The position numbers and the translations under genes are program-made. 64,000 nt of DNA from Przewalskia tangutica. Lineage: Eukaryota > Streptophyta > Magnoliopsida > Solanales > Solanaceae. Shown in pieces: positions 25,473 through 37,704 of the stretch. The notes beneath the pieces are model-generated. The model saw only the letters and a list, made by a program, of their open reading frames with translations, ran no database searches and was not told where the DNA came from. The stretch is taken from positions 81,149,548 through 81,213,547 of the forward strand of contig CM056726.1 of NCBI GenBank assembly GCA_029844215.1, written 5' to 3'. Each line of letters opens with the position of its first letter. Position 1 is the stretch's first letter.

Positions 25473-25798
25473 TAACCCGAGATTTTGAAGCAAGCGATAT
25501 GAAGGGTGGTAAGTTTATTTAGGAAGTGTTCGAGTGTACGAGGAGGGTACGACGAGTAAGAGAATAGAAGTGATCATTACTTTTGTGAAGTAAAGGTGAG
25601 AAGGGAATATCTTTTAGACCTTGGGTGGGAGCTTTTGTAATGCTAGAGGTGATTCCTCGTGGACTTGGATTAAGTATTTGCGCGTGTGTTATTTTGTGGC
25701 CAGGTGTGGCATTGGCAACTTGTTTAAGTTAAGAGGAACTTTATCGTTATCTGTCTTGAGAAGGAACATTCGGGACGAATGTTTCTAAGGAAGGAGAA
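25473..25798 (+). other. Element D interior remnant with hairpin and polypurine tract
   Basis: Resembles the last 350 bp of K's interior (about 47955-48304), including a GGGTACGACGAGTAAG block. It ends with AACATTCG/CGAATGTT arms (about 25766-25784) and the polypurine run AAGGAAGGAGAA. The rest of D's interior is presumably left of element A, outside the window. Confidence 0.75.
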
Positions 25799-26181
25799 TG
25801 TTATACCGTATTTCCAGTATATGCGTGAGGACGCGTGCGTAAAAGTTTAAGCCTTAATTAGGCAAAGGGCGAAATAGTGAACTTTCAACGGAAAATATTC
25901 GGAACCTTGCGAAGGAAAAATTACGGTTACTACATTTAAAATTTTTGCGGATTTTTCCGAGAGATAAAATATTTTGGACCTACGAGAGGGCGACATGTGT
26001 CACCCTCAAGTGGACGGTTTGGTGAGGGATTTCTTGGCACGTTTTTTTGTGAGTAAAATGCCATAAACCTTTGGTCAATGTTTGGTTAGATATTTGTGTG
26101 GTAGATGGATAAGGTGGGACCCACACACACTTGTCCAAATCTCCACCATCCACTTGCTTTGATATTGGCCATTGAAGGTTC

Positions 26182-26189
26182 TATAAATA
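26182..26189 (+). promoter_or_regulatory. TATA box of LTR D
   Basis: TATAAATA, 383 bp into the LTR, followed by ACCCC-type leader sequence as in C. Confidence 0.55.
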
Positions 26190-27794
26190 CCCCTCAAGTG
26201 CAAGACTAAATCTTCATCCCTTAAACATTTTCCAAGTCTCAAAATCCCTCTCCCCCTCTTGAAAGCTCTCGTCCAAACTACCCCTCCCCCTTTGTGAAGC
26301 CCTCGGCCGAAATACCCCCCCTTGATTGAAAAATATTCTCCAAGTATTGTTATTATTCCAAAATACCTTAGCCCAAATCCCTTGTAGTATTCCAAAGTTA
26401 CCTCTATACTAAAAGCCCGGAAAATACTACTATACTTCCTTTAGTCACTAAACGAAACCCTAGGGAAAATCTTCATAGTTGGTTGAAGTATTAAGTAGAA
26501 GTTGTGTAGAACTTCTAAGGGTTTCTTGGAGCGTATTGGAGCATACATAATAGGAGCTAAACGTTGTTCAAGATCGACATTTTAACTTGGATACTTTTGG
26601 GCTTATCGAGGTAAATAATCTTGTCCTTCTATTGTAATTGGAAATTACATATAATAGTAGTTTAGATTTGATTAGAAGATACTAGAAGGATATTAAAGAA
26701 GAGAATTGAACTGTAATTACATAGAATTTGTATTCTGATGGTAGTAGCATTGTGAGACAAATTGTACACGTCCAGGTTAGGCGTGTAATCCACTGAGAGT
26801 TGTTGGCACAGTAGCGGGCACAGTAGAGGAGGAGATTTATGTGGTTACGGGGGAGGTCTTTGCCGAATTTTACGTAGAATATTCTACGAAGAGATCTATG
26901 AGTTGATAGACGTTTTATGGCCATTATAGGTGGAAGTACTACGAGTAGCGTATTCTACTTGAAGGGTGGAAAAGACTAGCAAGGTTGTAGTACTTGGAGC
27001 TTTTTGCTAATTGTCGATAATCGTCGCGAGGTATGTGAACCTCTTCCTATCCTTTCTAGCATGATGTTTTGTAAACTATGTAGTACGGTAGACGTACATG
27101 TGCTAAATGAATTTGGTTGGTTTAAAACATAAGTTGTTATAATAGCTTTATGGGAAGTTAGTTATAACGACTTTATGTAGGCAAAAGAATGGTTTATTGA
27201 TTTTAGAAGTTAAGAGACTGGATCTTGAAAGATAAGAGACTTGACTTAATTAACTTGATATGAATTTTGTTAAAAAGTTGTAAAACCTCATTCGCGAGAA
27301 ATGAGTACTTGGTTTTAAAGAATAATGTTTTACTGATTTCGGAAATGAAAAGAAGTATCGAACAAACCACTGCAGCGTTAATAAAGGAAAATGTATTGAC
27401 AAACAATTAATTATTATTAAAACCAGTAGAAACCTCCATCTGCATAGAAGCTAAGATAAGACAAAATTGTATTACATCTTCTAGATCATGGCTGCTTTAA
27501 TAAGATCATTATAAACAAGAATAAACTGCTCACACATAAGACATATGTTACTCAATTGTTTTTAAAGAAATTACGCTATATAATGATTAAGACTATGAGT
27601 TATGAACCTTTCGAAAATAAGAGACTTGAGTATTTGAAATTATGCAACTTGAACTTTTGGAAAAGAATGTTGTTATTTGACTTTAAAAAGGAAAGTGTTT
27701 TGGTTTAAAAAGGAGGGCATAATATTGCCTTAGTTGATTTAAAAGGAAAGCATGATATTATCTTAATCTGTCTTAAAAAAAAAGCGTTTAAATG

Positions 27795-28080
27795 TTATGG
27801 CCGATTCTATACCGAGTCCATGGGATGGACTGGGAATGTATTCCACACGATTCTATACCGAGTCCATGGGATGGACCGGGAATGTATTCCACACGATTCT
27901 ATACCGAGTCCATGGGATGGACCTGGAATGTATTCCACACGATTCTATACCGTGTCCATGGGATGGACCGAGAATGTATTCCACACGATTTGGCACTGAG
28001 TCCATGAGATGGGCCGGGAATGTATTCCATACGATCCGACACCGAGTCCATGAGATGGGCCGAGACATGTTATACGTATC
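27795..28080. repeat. 46-bp minisatellite array, about 6 copies (LTR D)
   Basis: Units contain GAGTCCATGGGATGGACC and GAATGTATTCCACACGAT. Because 46 is not a multiple of 3, open frames run through several frames on both strands; this is not evidence of coding. Confidence 0.85.
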
Positions 28081-29199
28081 ACACGATTTATAGCTAGACT
28101 GCCGGCTGTGAGGAAGGAGTTCCACGGGCATGAGGGATGACTTTGAGGCGTGAGTCCACGACTTGACATATTTGCTTTTATGTTGTGATCGTATTTTTGT
28201 TATCATACATGTCTCTGTTTTATTTTAATTTATTATGATTTCGTTTCTGATGTTTCTAGTTTCACATACTTGGTACTGTTATCGACCTCCTTGAGTGCGT
28301 TCATCTGCAGTAGAGTACATCGGTTGTTGATCTCGCTCATAGGATCACGATTCAGCGTATTAGGAAGCTCCGTTTCTCGGAGGCTTATCTTTTGGTATGT
28401 TTCCACTGAGTTGTAGGTTCTTGTACATTCGGGGTATGGCGAAGCCACTGTCTGTCATAGTTGTTATTACATTCTTAGAAGTGCATGAATCTTGTTGTGG
28501 CGGGGTTGTAAAGGATATGCTTATTCAATTCTGTATATATGCAAGAAGGCAACCGTTTTGGTTGGCCTGTTTTATTATCATATCTCTTGTTTCATATCTG
28601 TATGTTTTATTTCCGCTGGTTTTTCTCTGATGTTGTATCACTAGGGTGCCCGGGGTAAGGCACCAGTCACGGGCCCGGGATCCGGTCGTGACAAGAATGT
28701 TCCTGATTAAATGCTTAATATAATACATGAAATGTAAGTGCCTTGAGTTTATAAAGTGAGTGTACTACGGACGTGCAATTATTGTAATGGATCTTAATCC
28801 TTAATGAACTATGTGATAGTGCCTTGGAGTTATATAATGAAAAACTTGTTAGTGTCTTGGTAGTTCTAAAAGGATATTCATTCTATTTATGTAATGAGAG
28901 TCGAAGATGATTTAAAGTGTACATAGTTGCTTGTGACAGCTATATGTGTACAGTCTTGATATTTGGACCACGTCCCTCACTGGAGGGCCGACAACATTGT
29001 TGTACTAATTACTTGAACATGCTTACATGATGGCGGAATTCCATGTGCGTGGTTCCATTGTTGTATTATTTACTTGGACGTGCCGAAAGTGATGAAGGAT
29101 TCCACGGGCATGCTTCCACTATATTGTTCCTTGGACATGCTTACACCGATGAAGGATTCCGGGGGCATGCGACCATGATGCGAGTTCAATTCCCGGATG

Positions 29200-29500
29200 A
29201 TATTATTATTCCATGGACTAGCTCTCTATGAAGACATGTACCCGAGATGAGGGATTCCACGGACATGTTATATACTATTATTATTCCATGGACTAGCTCT
29301 CCATGAAGACATGTACCCGAGATGAATTATTCCACGGGCATGTTATATACTATTATTATTCCATGGACTAGCTCTCCATGAAGACATGTACCCGAGATGA
29401 GGGATTCCACGGGCATGTTATATACTATTATTATTCCATGGATTAGCTCTCCATGAAGTCATGTACCCGAGATGAGGGGTTCCACGGGCATGAGATATAT
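29200..29500. repeat. 75-bp minisatellite array, 4 copies (LTR E, 5')
   Basis: Starts at about 29211, 29286, 29361 and 29436, an exact 75-bp spacing. Units contain CCATGGACTAGCTCTCCATG and GATTCCACGGGCATG. Confidence 0.85.
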
Positions 29501-29580
29501 ATATATATATTGCATATGTGCACGCCGACAGTGATATAGGATTCCACGGGCGTGTTATATATATATATATATATATATTT
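29490..29580. repeat. Two (TA)n microsatellites
   Basis: TA runs of roughly 16 and 22 bp at about 29493-29510 and 29556-29578, separated by one degenerate copy of the CCACGGGC motif. The E 3' LTR has only a short TA run here (about 35590-35602), so the tract has expanded or contracted. Confidence 0.75.
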
Positions 29581-29598
29581 TACACTTGAGGCTGTCGA

Positions 29599-30515
29599 CA
29601 GTGACGAAGGATTCCACGGACACACTTTGATATTGCGGGCTTGAGACCCATGGTTAGAAATGCATAATGATTTTGAGGGCATGTGGACCTGAATGTGTCA
29701 TGGCTTTCATATGTTGAAATGGTGTTGATTTCATAAATGAAAGGGTTCAGTGGTTTCATGATTTGAAATGAGGTGGTAAATCTCATTTTGTAAAGCCAGG
29801 GCTTAAAAGATAAAGTTGATTCTCACTACTTTCATATTGATAAACACTGTTGTATGTTATTTTGGTTGTCGTACTTGCCTCCTATGTTATATTTGGACTG
29901 TGTGGTTTTATATACTTAAAAAGGCATAGTTGACTCTCGGTGTTATAATAGTACATTGTTACAATGATACGGTGATACAATAGTACAATGATACAAGGTA
30001 TATTCGACTTTGATTTCATATGACACGGTAGGATATTATATTTGATTTCATACTTGCCTCTGTCATTCTTTTGTACCGTTATGATCTTATTTCATGTACT
30101 TCCTGTCTACATACTTAGTACCTTGTTGTACTGACCTCCTTCGAGGTGCGTTAAATGTCCATGAGTCTAGGTACGATTGTGGATCCGCGAGCTTAGGATC
30201 CTGATACAGCATTTTGGGATGGCTCCAATATTCCGGAGCTTGTCATTATGACTAGGTATATTTAGGGGTACGGCAGTGCCTTGTCCCGTCATAGTATTTG
30301 TCCAGATTATTAGAGGTCTGTATTCATATATGGGTTGCACTGGCGTAAGTTGTACTTACATTGTTGAACAGTGTAGACCCTTTTGGGTGATTTATATTAT
30401 GGCAACCTTAACGACTTTTCCTTTGTTTTAAAAAAAAGAAAAATAAACGATGAGTGTTATTTATCTTCTGCGGTTTATTGTGTTGTATGAATAAAAGGGT
30501 TCCCAGGCAGGGCAC
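29599..30515 (+). repeat. Extra 917-bp module in E's 5' LTR
   Basis: Bounded by CAGTG + AAGGATTCCACGG at 29599 and again at 30516. The module runs through a complete but diverged LTR tail, including the GTACTGACCTCCTTCGAGG-like block near 30128 and GGCAGGGCACCAG at 30506, and then steps back to the start. Compared with the second copy (30516-31204) it is strongly diverged. Confidence 0.65.
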
Positions 30516-31208
30516 CAGTGATGAAGGATTCCACGGGCACACTTTGATATTTGTGGGCTTGAGACCCTTGTTGGACTGTGTGATGATGTTGATGGCTTGT
30601 GTCCCTAGCTATGGTGTGACTATTGTTCATGTGTTGAAATAGTCTTTAAAAAGTAAAACTGACTTTCATTACTTTTATTTCGGCAAGGCACGATTGTACT
30701 GTTAATTTGGTTATCATACATGTCTTCAGCTTTATTTTATACTATTATGATTTAAATTACAGTACTTTCAGTTTTACATACTTGGTACATATTTTGTCGA
30801 CCTCCTTGAAGTGCGTTAAATCTGCGCGAGTTGAGGTACACGACTTCGATCCACACTCTTAGGATCACTGTTCAGTTCTTGGAAAGCTCCATTTCTCCAG
30901 AGGCTTTGTCTTTTGGTACGGTTCCCTGAGGTTGTAGATTTATGTACATTCAGGGGTATGGCGGGGCCCTATCCCGTCACAGTTGTTATGTCAAAACTCT
31001 TAGAGTGCGTAGTCATATCATGTGGTCGTCTGTAAAAAAAAGATGCTTCTTTTGGATTTATATATATATATCGGGAGGTAGCCCTGTCGGCTAACTTTAT
31101 TATTTATTTCTGTTAAGTTCATGTATGTTCATTGCTTTCTACGATGTGTACTGTAAGGGTGCCCGGGTAGGGCACGATCGCGAACTGAGGTTGGAGTCGT
31201 GACAAAAG

Positions 31209-31219
31209 TGGTATCGAGC
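31209..31219 (+). other. Primer-binding site of element E (altered)
   Basis: TGGTATCGAGC. One A is missing from the CAG of the initiator-Met site TGGTATCAGAGC. Confidence 0.75.
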
Positions 31220-31410
31220 GATTAGTCCTCGGAAGGTGTCTACAGACCGTGTCTAGTAGAGTCTTGATTATCGGTGTGTTGTGCACCACATCTATAATCA
31301 GGAGGCTGCAGGACATTTAGGATTAGTTTCCATTCTTCTATCTCTGAGATCGTGCAATAGAGCTTCCTTATTAGGTTGAATCCTCTCTGACCTATTCTCA
31401 TGTATCAGTT

Positions 31411-32678
31411 ATGCCTCCACGTAAGGCGACCAGGGCCCAGAAGGGCAAGGCAGCAGCAGGAGCTGCTAGTGGTACACAGAGGGTTACTAAGACTCAGGCC
31501 CAGACTATGCCTGAGGTTATGGTAGTCGGCGAGTTCACCACGGCAATATTAGAGGCGAGAGCGTAGTAGCTCGAGGTTCCGATACGAACCTCGATTCGCG
31601 GCCTGGGCGAGTATAGGGATTATGGAGAGCAGATCATGTTATTGACTAGCATAGTAGCAGGGCATCGCCGACAGGAGCAGATAGCTAACCCTAGAGCCGA
31701 CAGTTTGAGGATTCGGGACTTTCTGGGTTGTAATCCACCCGAGTTCTATGGTTCGAGATCTGAGAAGGATCCTCAGGAGTTCATTCGACAGGTACAACGG
31801 ACTATGCAGGTGCTTAGGGCCTCGGAGACGGAGTCCGTTGTGTTAGCTTCTTATCGGTTACGCGATATTGCGTTGAACTGGTTTGAGTCGTGGGAGTTGT
31901 CTAGAGGTGTGGGTGCTCCTCCAGTCATTTGGGATGAGTTCACGGAAGCCTTCCTCGATCACTTTTTGTCTCCTGAGACGAGGAGAGCCCGCGTGGATAG
32001 GTTCTTGGCATTGAGACAGAATGGGAGGACCATCAGAGAGTACAACCTGGAGTTTGACTCATTGGCCAGGTATGTGCCCACTATTGTGGCGGACATGGCG
32101 GACAAAGTTCATCGCTATGTGATGGGGCTATACCATTATATGGTTACTGCATGTCTGGGAGTGGCCCTTCAGCCAGGTATGGATATTGCCAGGATGCAGG
32201 ATTATGCACAGGGGATTGAGGACAGAGAGAGAGAGGACCAGCTAGACCTAGTCCAGCCCAAGAGGGCGGGGCAGCGGGGTTTGAGATAGCTTTAGGCGAA
32301 CAACCTCGGCGAGCTAGGTCTACATTTCAGCCTTGAGTGCTCCTTACCGGTCTTATGGTAGGTGGTTTGACCGCCGGGTATATTCGCGAGCAGTCGAGCT
32401 CGAGTTCACGCAGTGTCAGGATAGTAGCTAGGGGAGGCCACCTTTGTCTCGGTGTGGTCACTATGGTAGATCCCATTTTGGGGAGTGTCGTACTACTTCG
32501 ACAGCTTGTTATGCTTGCGGCAAACAGGGCCATTTGGTGAGAAGCGTCAGGCAGGTGGCATGGTGGGATAACCTGATCTCTTTGGATCAGTTGCGGGTTC
32601 TCGCCTTCAATAGTTAGGCAGGATGTTCATGCACCGGCAGGCCGCGACAGAGGTCGTGATGGAAGTTCCCAGTTTTAA
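31411..32678 (+). pseudogene. gag: gag of element E, two early stops and a late frameshift
   Basis: The start at 31411 reads MPPRKATRAQKGKAAAG. Two adjacent in-frame TAG codons at 31564-31569 break it. The frame then stays open to 32289 and carries a clear retrotransposon capsid (gag) domain: LRIRDFLGCNPPEFYGSR, DIALNWFESWE, RTIREYNLEFDSLARYVP and QPGMDIARMQDYAQG. A TAG at 32287-32289 and a frameshift precede the zinc knuckles: CGHYGRSHFGEC near 32453, then CYACGKQGHLVR at about 32507-32542, whose last cysteine is lost. The natural stop would be TAA at 32676-32678. Intact, it would form the particle shell. No protease motif follows. Confidence 0.85.
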
Positions 32679-33051
32679 GTGATCCTTTGACCCGCCTATA
32701 TTATTTCAGGTATATCTTTGACCCTTTAGAGACTTGTATACATGATAAGGTGGTTGTATGATTAAGTGTCATGAACGGATAATATTGAGACTATGTACAT
32801 ATGCTAGAATGAGTTTGGAAGTACGAAAAGACAGTCCTTTTAGGCCATGAATGAGAATAAATAGTGACGGTGCACCCTTTGGATCTGTTTTCTCGTTTGA
32901 CAGTGATGGATGGATATGCGTGTGCGATGTATTAGGGCCATATGTGGCATAATTAGGTTCCATTAAGTGTAAATTTATGAGACTATACCGAGAAATATTA
33001 GATTGACTCCAAAAGAACATTCGGGGACGAATGTTTCTAAGGGGGAAAGAA
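32679..33051 (+). other. Element E interior, 3' non-coding region and polypurine tract
   Basis: Only about 370 bp, shorter than in A, B, C or K, and lacking their GGGTCAACCC block. It ends with AACATTCG, GGGA and CGAATGTT (about 33017-33036) and the polypurine run AAGGGGGAAAGAA before the LTR. Confidence 0.75.
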
Positions 33052-33329
33052 TGTTACGCCTCGTAATTTCAAGAGAATAAGATAAGAATGTACGAAAGGA
33101 AATAAGGTTTGAATTTGGAAAGATAAGTTGACAAAAATGTTTTAGGTAGATTTTCAGTCAACTTTGGAGCGGTATATCTCCTAGTTCATTAGGAGTTTTT
33201 AGGTGTTTCAAAAGCCTATTATGAAGTTCGTTGAGTTTAGTTTCCAACTCAACAAACCACTCGTCGATAGGACATCGGAGTAGAAAGTTATAGACGATAG
33301 AAGTTCTGTTGACGGAGGAGAAAGAAAGC

Positions 33330-33385
33330 TTCAGTCAGGCGCCACAGCGCCACGGCGCCGGCTGCAGGGCCGCGGCAGGATTTTT
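33330..33385. other. GC-rich GCGCC/GCCGCGGC cassette in LTR E
   Basis: Dense GCGCCACGGCGCC-type repeats in otherwise AT-rich DNA, followed by TTTTTCGCGAAAA. The same kind of cassette is in fragment F (53420-53545) and in the unrelated Athila LTR (37395-37495) and 3' region (39030-39175). Confidence 0.6.
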
Positions 33386-35279
33386 CGCGAAAAATGGGGA
33401 AAAATCAGAAGATATTTATGTAAAGACCTATGGGAGGGAGACAAGTGTCCCTCCCATATTTTTGACCAAGAGAAGGTCTTATATTATGACCAAGTCTTGA
33501 AGACTTGGTCATTTGCAAAGGTTCTTCCTAAAGAAAATCCTCTTCTCTTCTCTCTAAAAATTGATAAACCCTAAGTGTGATGAGATTTTTGGAAAGGTGA
33601 AAAGAAGGAAATATGTTGGCAAGCTTGTAGAGGGTTCGTGTGGGTGATTTTAACGTGAAGAAGAATTGCGGAAAGAGGGCTAAAGTGGGCGATTTGTTGG
33701 ACTGTTTTGGGCGAATTCCAAGGTAAAAATTCATTCTCCTTTTAAAGTAAATTATGTCACGTGTTGTAGAAATGGGAGAAGGGTATTGTGATGGGTAAAA
33801 TGGATATAAGAATCGAAGGTTTTCATGTTATAAATGAAAATATAAAAAGGACAATTTTCGAGTTCTAGTCATGGATATTTATGGTCGTCGTCTTCACTTT
33901 TTATGTGGGGCAGAATTTTACACGTCCAATTAGGCGTGTAATCCCCTTTGTATTGCTGAGTTGTTAGGCCTTAAATGTGGCATTTGTTTACTGATATTCG
34001 GGCCTTGAAAAAAAGTGGAAAAGTACGTAGAAATAAAGGAAGTGCTGTCCAATTTTCCGTAGAATAAGAGACTTTACAATTAGAATACTCTACGTTGAAG
34101 CTAGAAGCTAATAGACGTATTATGGTCATTATAGGTTGACATACTACGTACATCATATTGGACTTGGCAAGTGGATTAAGCCGGAGAGGTATGTGGAAAC
34201 TTTCTTATCTCTTGAGCATGAGTAGTTATAAATGTATAATACGGTAGACGTACGCGATTTAAATGAAGTCAGTTCATTTGATAGACTTGAATTGTTTTAA
34301 GAATGTCTAAGTTGGTTGAGTTAGAGAATTAACTCACTTGTTCTTAAGGAAAGGTTAAAAGAATGGTTTATTCTAATAAGGTAAACAAGGATTTCTTGAC
34401 TTGAAAAAAAATATAGAATACTTGATTTGGAAAGTATTGATTCTTGAACTATTCTAAAGATAAGAGACTTGATTTCTAAGTTAAGAAACTTGATTTCTAA
34501 AGTTAAGAGACTTGAAGTATTTTGAAAGTTGTGTAACTTGATTTGAAAGTCTAAGTCTCTTGGTCATAAAAAGAACGAAGTTGTCTAAGACATTAAGAGT
34601 TATAACGACTTTATGAGAAGTTAGTTATGACGGCTTTATGAAAGGTTAAAAATGTCTTAGTTTCTAAAGCATAAAGTCAGTATAACGGCTTTATGGGAAG
34701 TTGGTTATAACAACTTTATGGAAGGTTAAAGGAATGGTTTTCTCTAGTAAGGTAAACAAATAAATGACTTGAAATAAGGAAGGGCAATTTGATTTAAAGG
34801 CATCAATTGCTTAAAGTGTTAAAGTAAGAGTCACTTGATTTAGAAGCCTAAAAATATAATTCTAAGTGTAGTAACTTATGTGAAATGTAGATCAGCCTTG
34901 ATACTACGAGTGTTAGTATCTTGGAGTTTTATATGAAAATGAGTCTTTTGAAAAAAAATGGAAGTACGTAGTACTTTGGGTTAAATTCCTGGATTTGTTA
35001 TGTGATATGAAAGTGCCTTGAGGTTATAAAATGAGATCCATTTTGTATGATAATGAAAGTCTAAAGATTTTATGAACTTGCCTATACTTGCTTGTGATAG
35101 CCTTGGAGTGCAAGTATTATGTTGTTACGCTGCCGTGACTCTCAGTTGGAGTGGTACCGTCTTGTGTAATTTATTTGGGCGTCTGCAGCGGTGATGGAGG
35201 ATTCCACGGGTATGCTTACATTATGATTGATCCATGGACATGCTTACGATGGGGATTCCGGGGCATGCTACCATGATGC

Positions 35280-35600
35280 GGGTTAAATTCCCGGATACTA
35301 TTATTACTCCATGGATTATCTCTCCATGAAGACATGTACCCGAGATGAGGGATTCCACGGGCATGTTATATACGATTATTACTCCATGGATTAGCTCTCC
35401 ATGAAGACATGTACCCGAGATGAGGGATTCAACGGGCATGTTATATACGATTATTACTCCATGAATTAGCTCTCCATGAAGACATGTACCCGAGATGAGG
35501 GATTCCACGGGCATGTGATATACGATTATTACCCCATGGATTAGCTCTCCATGAAGTCATGTACCCGATATGAGGGATTCCACGGGCATGAGATATATAT
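35280..35600. repeat. 75-bp minisatellite array, about 4 copies (LTR E, 3')
   Basis: Same unit as 29200-29500, repeating at 75 bp (for example 35309 and 35384). Confidence 0.85.
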
Positions 35601-36391
35601 ATGTATTGCATATGTGTACGCCGACAGTGAGGTAGGATGCCACGGGCGCGTCACATGGTTATATTTTACACTTACGGCTGTCGGCAGTGATGGGGGATTC
35701 CACGGGCACGCTTTGATATTTGTGGGCTTGAGACCCTTGCTGGACTGTGTGATGATGTTGATGGCTTGTGTCCCTAGCTATGGTGTGACTATTGTTCATG
35801 TGTTGAAATAGTCTTTAAAAGGTAAAACTGACTTTCATTACTTTTATTTCGGCAAGGCACGGTTGTACTGTTAATTTGGTTATCATACATGTCTTCAGCT
35901 TTATTTTAGACTATTATGATTTAAATTACAGTACTTTCAGTTTTACATACTTGGTACATATTTTGTACTGACCTCCTTGAAGCTGCGTTAAATGCCGCGA
36001 GTTGAGGTACACAGCTTGCTGATCCGCACTCTTAGGATCACTGTTCAATTCTTGGAAAGCTCCATTTCTCCGGATGCTTTGTCTTTTGGTACGGTTCCCT
36101 GAGGTTGTAGATTTATTTACATTCAGGGGTATGGCGGGGCCCTGTCCCGTCACAGTTGTTATGTCAAAACTCTTAGAGGTCTGTAGTCATATCATGTGGG
36201 TCGTCTGTAAAAAAAAAGGGTAACTGCTTTTGGATTTATATATATATATATATCCAGGGAGGTAGCCCTATCGGCTAACCTGTTATTTATTTCCTCTTAA
36301 GTTCATGTATGTTCCGCTGCTTTCTCTGATGTGTACCTGTAAGGGTGCCCAGGTAGGGTACCAGTCGCGGGCCCGGGGTTGGGTCATGACA

Positions 36392-36478
36392 GTTCAATTT
36401 CCTAATATTGCATGAAACGATTCTCTTTATAAAGAATAGATGTACATAGTACTTTTGGGTTTAATACCCTAACATTAC
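36392..36478. other. Short LTR-like remnant between E and the Athila LTR
   Basis: 87 bp. It includes GTACATAGTACTTTTGGGTT, similar to the middle of LTR E (about 34970) and to other LTRs here. It is probably a piece of an older LTR that received both E and Athila. No gene. Confidence 0.4.
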
Positions 36479-37704
36479 TGATGCGCGATTTATGCACACA
36501 CTTACGCAAGTGCACGTGTCGTGTCAAGTAATATAGTCTTAGAAGATCGAGTTATCGTCCTCAGGGATTAGTGTTCAAGTACCAAATTCTATTCTATGTT
36601 ATCTATTTGGTAACCGATAATTGATATGTTGTTTATGACTATAATTATGAAAACTAACTAAACTATGTTGTTTTACTTCAGTAATATGGAAATAAGACTT
36701 CCAAATCTCCTCAACTATCCGCTTAACTTACTTATTAATGCAATTAATAATGGTTCTTCTTCTATTTTGAGATAGCAGGTTAACTAAGCCGTTTTATACT
36801 CCTGTTAAGGTTATATAAACACTCAACCCCAGTATAGAACCTTTCTACCTTTCGGTGATAAGATTGACTATAGAGGAGGATTAAGACCAAAAACCTATTA
36901 ATACTACACAAGTATCGGGGTACTTTCGTCCACGATTTAACCTATGTTTATCCAACTACAGCATATTCACAACCTCCCCTTTCGGATTTCGGTTAGAAAT
37001 CATAAGGATTATGATAATTAGTGATCAAGTAATTACCAAACAATCAAAACAAATATTGAATAAATCTCAACAACAAGAAGAAGAACAAAAAACATGCATT
37101 GATTCATAAATATAAGTTTCAAGTGAATTGACATGGAAAACCCTAAGTAGATTTAGTTCCTAGCCATAGACATGACAAGAACTAAATCAATATCCAACAT
37201 AAACTGTAAAGAAAGTAAAACAAGAACAAGAAATTACTAAGAAAAGGTCTCCAATCTTGATCTCCAAAAGTGTTGTGATTTTGCAAGAAGATGAACCCCT
37301 GCATCTGACCTAAAGTCCTCTTTTTATAGCCTCCAAAACGTGATGCAGGTTTTCCTTCAGGCCTGACCCATTGTCAATTCAAATTTCTGATTTTTCCCGC
37401 CTCGGCGCCACGGCCCGGCCAGCGCTGGCCGTGTCTTGAGAAAATCTGAATATTAGGCCGTGGCGCCTCGCCTATTTGGTAGGCGCGGCGTGGCTTTGTT
37501 GTGCACAGTTCGCCACTTTCTCGTTTTCAAGCTCTGGAACCTCCGTTCTGCCCTCTTTTTGCTCCTTTTCCGCCAATGAGCCACTTTAAACCAATAAGAC
37601 TCAAAAGAAAGAAAATCTATCCTAATATGACACGTATTTGTACAAAAATGGACAAAAGACTAACTAAAAATGACTCAAAAGGTGTATATAAAATACACCG
37701 ATCA
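36479..37704 (-). repeat. 3' LTR of the Athila element (about 1.23 kb)
   Basis: Runs from TGATGCGCGATTTATGC to ACACCGATCA on the plus strand, i.e. TG...CA ends, and abuts the polypurine tract AAGTTTGGGGGTGT. It has a GCAAGTGCACGTGTCGTG block near 36510 and a GC-rich cassette at 37395-37495. The short open frame on the plus strand at 37501-37785 crosses the LTR boundary and is not credible. Confidence 0.8.

Larger units (their letters stand above)
25799..28693 (+). repeat. 3' LTR of element D (about 2.9 kb)
   Basis: Starts TGTTATACCGTA and ends CCGGTCGTGACA. It has a U3 palindrome at about 25984-26008, a TATA box at 26182-26189, the conserved block at about 27340-27500 and a 46-bp array at 27795-28080. 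It shares the array type with fragment J. Its right flank is sequence resembling the middle of LTR E, so D seems inserted in E's 5' LTR. Confidence 0.85.
28694..31204 (+). repeat. 5' LTR of element E, left-truncated and chimeric
   Basis: Aligns with about 34960-36391 of E's 3' LTR, but contains an extra module of about 917 bp (29599-30515) absent from the 3' LTR. It ends GGAGTCGTGACA before the PBS. Base 28694 onward follows D's LTR end directly. Confidence 0.75.
28694..36391 (+). mobile_element. Element E: gag-only LTR retrotransposon of a second subfamily, 5' end lost
   Basis: Plus-strand element with the retained part of its 5' LTR at 28694-31204, PBS at 31209, gag at 31411-32678, a short non-coding stretch, and a full 3' LTR at 33052-36391. 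The LTR start reads TGTTACGCCTCGTAA, different from A-D and K but like fragment F. The first about 1.9 kb of the 5' LTR is missing to the left, presumably beyond the nested D/A/B/C stack. Its array type and GC-rich cassette also set it apart. Confidence 0.75.
33052..36391 (+). repeat. 3' LTR of element E (about 3.34 kb)
   Basis: Starts TGTTACGCCTCGTAA and ends GGGTTGGGTCATGACA. It contains a GC-rich cassette (33330-33385), a U3 palindrome (33431-33456) and the 75-bp array (35280-35600). It lacks the conserved 150-bp block of the A-D/H-K LTRs. Near 34570-34740 lie several short repeats of the TTATAACGACTTTATG type. No clear TATA box was found at the usual place. Confidence 0.85.
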
